NCBI GenBank assembly: GCA_033002965.1
Contig: JAURVB010000060.1
Location: 44,348-108,347, forward strand
Direction of reading: 5' to 3'
Source of the DNA: Piper betle
Taxonomy: Eukaryota > Streptophyta > Magnoliopsida > Piperales > Piperaceae
DNA: 64,000 nt
Shown here one piece after another: positions 61,723 to 64,000 of this stretch (position 1 is the first letter of the stretch; each line of letters starts with the position of its first letter). The notes beneath the pieces were generated by a model. The model had not been told where the DNA came from, made no database searches, and saw only the letters and a program-made list of their open reading frames with translations. The position numbers were made by a program, and so were the translations under genes.

Positions 61723-62713
61723 TTAGCCTTCGCTCGCAAACAAGTTTCCGATATCATACTGAATGTCGTATTCTACTCCTCTAACAGTGTTATTTCTCAT
61801 CCGCTCCCCTGCCATATTTGAAGTCAAGTAACCAGGCCATGGGGCCAAATTACTGTCTCTATCCATTTGCATTTGCTGAGGATTCAAATTTCCGCTTGTG
61901 CGAGGCATTTGACTAGCCTTTCGTTGCAACATTTGAAATGGGATCAATGGAAGTTGTTGTTGCTGATCATCAAGCCACGGTAGCTGCCCCTGAATATTCA
62001 TACAAACAAACTAAAAAAGAAGGCTAGAGCTGATAGAGTCTAGAGGGATAAACTGGATAAAACACTCACCTTCATCTCTCTCGCCATGTATGTATCAGAG
62101 AAAACAGACCACCATTCAGATAAAAATCCTTCAGGACTATCAATTGCTGCAATGTTAAGGAATAATCAAAAACGAAGATGCAAGCAGAGTATAAAAAATG
62201 CATGACAAACCGAATATAACGTAGATTTACAATAGATAGACGGTACTTTCGCAAGCTACCTATGGGGTATTCTTGATTAGGGCAATCAATCATTCACGGC
62301 GAATCTATATTTTTATTAGGGCAATAAATTAAATTCAAAGCTGAGTTTGTTTTTATGCACCCCTTTTGACAAGAGCCACCAAAATCTGAAATTTGACTCT
62401 GACTTCGTAGAATTGAGGGGTGAAAAACTAAATAAGGATATTAAAGAGTAACGCCCATCAAAAAATTCACATCTCATTACCTGCAGGAATGTCGGGCACA
62501 CCGGCCTCCTCTCTGAAAATCTCTGCTGTCATATGCATGTTTCGTTTCACCATATAATCATGCAAAAAGTAGTCAAACCTATAAAACCCAACACACCGTA
62601 AATCACAAGAACATAGTCTAAGTACATAGATAGTGAGAAAGGAGGAAAAACGCAAGAAATTAAAGATAAAGGGGTACTCACATCTTTGGGAGATTATAGC
62701 ACCCGTCGTCCAT
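61723..62713 (-). CDS. LisH/LUFS-domain protein, LEUNIG-like but without WD40 repeats
   Basis: LEUNIG and LEUNIG_HOMOLOG are Groucho/Tup1-type co-repressors whose N-terminal LUFS domain (with the LisH motif) binds SEUSS adaptors. Minus-strand exons: 62713-62682, 62578-62481, 62146-62070, 61989-61723; phases close to 474 nt, 157 residues. The product starts MDDGCYNLPKM, then the LisH motif FDYFLHDYMVKRNMHMTAE, then AIDSPEGFLSEWWSVFSDTY, matching the family's GGFLFEWWSVFWD segment. An 88-residue tail with DDQQQQLPL and NLNPQQMQM ends NLFASEG and stops at 61723. Known co-repressors are around 800-900 residues, so this is an N-terminal-only protein. It could act as a dimerising microprotein, be a truncated gene copy, or belong to a separate short LisH family. 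Junction consensus is good throughout. Confidence 0.7.
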
Positions 62714-63087
62714 ATCCCTCTCTCACCAAAAGCACAGATGCATGAACAATACCACAACCCCGTCCAAAAGGACCAAACTCTATGTACTTCAAATGCGAAA
62801 GACCATTCTTGTTTCGTGACATAAACATGAGAAAGCGTCAACAACAGAACAGGCACAGCAGAGTATAATAAGATTAACCTATAACTAATGACGCAAATTT
62901 GAACTAGATCAAATCACCAAACCAATGATTGCAAGCATGACCAACAAAAAGTACTAGATAGGTGATAATAAGTATATATGAGTAGAAGGTTGGAGAAAGA
63001 ATTCTCATACAGCTTGGTGATGTTTAGAAAAGGCAGAGAAGAAGGAAGCAGAAGAGCCATGCAAAGGAAGACGACACACAAGAGTTC

Positions 63088-63100
63088 GTATATATATAGG
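63088..63100 (-). promoter_or_regulatory. putative TATA box of the LUFS-only gene
   Basis: On the minus strand CCTATATATATACG lies about 380 bp upstream of the start codon at 62713. That would imply a leader of about 350 nt. Confidence 0.35.
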
Positions 63101-63566
63101 AACAAGAAAGCGGGGGTAAATTGGAGATTTAACTTTTTTCCCAAGGGTTGGTCCAGGTACTCTCAAAACTAAATTGTGATTTTTCAATTTAGTCTCGCGT
63201 TTATTAAAATAAAATCTTATTTATAAATCGAATTGAACTATATATAATCAATTTTAAAGAGAGGACTATGAAGAGATATCTTATACTTTAGGTCAAGTCA
63301 TTAAAAATATTATTAGAGCTTTTGATTTTATATTATATAGTGTCTTGGGATTAGAGATTTTGACTAGGCTGCTGGCTATAAGTGAAAAAAAATTATAGGC
63401 TAGGCAAACAACAGGCCCACATTCAATACATAGTGTTTATACCTATGGTTTACCTACTATTAATAAGTGAGAATGTAATATAGATTTTCAAATTTTATAA
63501 GTAGAATGAAGTATATATCTTCAATTTAATTAACCAGTTTTAAAAACCTTATTTATAAACCACTAT
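63101..63566. other. AT-rich spacer
   Basis: No gene or element boundary is seen between the promoter of the LUFS-only gene and the third LTR copy. Confidence 0.5.
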
Positions 63567-64000
63567 TTGTAATGTTCCCTGCTTCGGCTCCACCCGTGAA
63601 CCGACCCGGAAATGTCACCGGCGACCGAACCGTTCGTTAATCTACTAGATTCGGTTAAGCCGACCAGGATCTACTCTCGGCGTCTCAAGATGAAGATGCA
63701 AATATGAAATGCATGAATGAGAACGATTGGGTTCTAACGCGGTCCTACATGCATGCTGTGATGTACAAGAAAAAAACAAGACAAAATAATAAATGAGAAA
63801 CCAAAAGAAAATATATAATATTTTATGAAAATACGATAACACAAAACAATCTAACATAACATTAAATCATTATCTCATTCGTTTTTACCCGAGCCGAGTC
63901 TGAACTCCAAGGCTCCCTACTCAGTCATATTTATCAGTTCGTTTCATAACAAATAATTCATCAAGACAAGCACAATGCAACTGAACGAAGGTGCTAGATT
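63567..64000. mobile_element. third LTR-family copy, running off the window
   Basis: The sequence begins TGTAATGTTCCCTGC and matches the reverse complement of the right end of the solo LTR at 7777-10776. Shared landmarks are GTGAACCGA, GGTTAAGCCGACCAGG against GGTTAGGTCGGCTAACC, CTCGGCGTCT(C/T)AAGATGAAGAT and CATGAATGA. It is in the same orientation as the copy at 45620-48118. Whether it is a solo LTR or the end of a full element lies beyond the window. Confidence 0.75.

Noticed and set aside
1..64000. CRISPR arrays, rRNA, tRNA genes, plastid or mitochondrial insertions
   Set aside because: No direct-repeat/spacer arrays, rRNA-like or cloverleaf-like sequence was recognised; the repeats present are microsatellites, minisatellites and transposons.

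Overview
This is a gene-sparse, transposon-rich stretch of a flowering-plant nuclear genome. The evidence is multi-exon genes with GT-AG introns, plant-specific families (the TPLATE-complex muniscin TML, glycine-rich wall proteins, a LEUNIG-type LisH protein), and long AT-rich spacers with LTR and TIR transposons. The GC-rich 5' half of TML would suit a monocot, but the species cannot be fixed from the sequence.

Layout. A broken COQ6 gene (3040-6572, -) stands head to head with an intact single-exon TML gene (13039-14958, +). They are separated by a 5 kb fold-back TIR element (7617-12637) carrying a nested ~3 kb solo LTR. Next comes a complete MSH5 gene of 34 exons (17277-27910, +), the meiotic MutS homologue. 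Convergent with it is a glycine-rich protein gene (28742-29583, -), followed by two direct copies of another glycine-rich protein gene (32342-33606 and 42674-43880, +). Between those two copies sits an inverted, degenerate copy of the TML-COQ6 block (34680-40863). Its TML part is truncated, carries a nonsense codon and is split by a ~1 kb TRIM retrotransposon with a perfect target-site duplication. From 44.4 to 49 kb lie tandem repeats, a truncated inverted LTR of the same family and a large GC-rich palindrome. A Rab3GAP catalytic-subunit gene of 14 exons (50772-57771, -) follows, then a small gene for a LisH/LUFS-only LEUNIG-like protein (61723-62713, -). A third copy of the LTR family runs off the right end.

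The main structural story is a pair of inverted segmental duplications (left arm about 3949-17215, right arm about 34680-40863). They flank MSH5 and two glycine-rich protein genes, and the left arm ends about 60 bp upstream of the MSH5 start codon. Both COQ6 copies are damaged, so a working copy should lie elsewhere. The glycine-rich genes show apparent frameshifts, nearly all at G homopolymers, which may be sequence errors.

The genes form no pathway or operon; they act in meiotic recombination (MSH5), endocytosis (TML), Rab regulation (Rab3GAP), the cell wall (glycine-rich proteins) and transcriptional co-repression (LUFS-like). I did not find a convincing new multi-gene system. Exon coordinates were derived by hand from splice consensus, reading phase and remembered family conservation, without alignment software.
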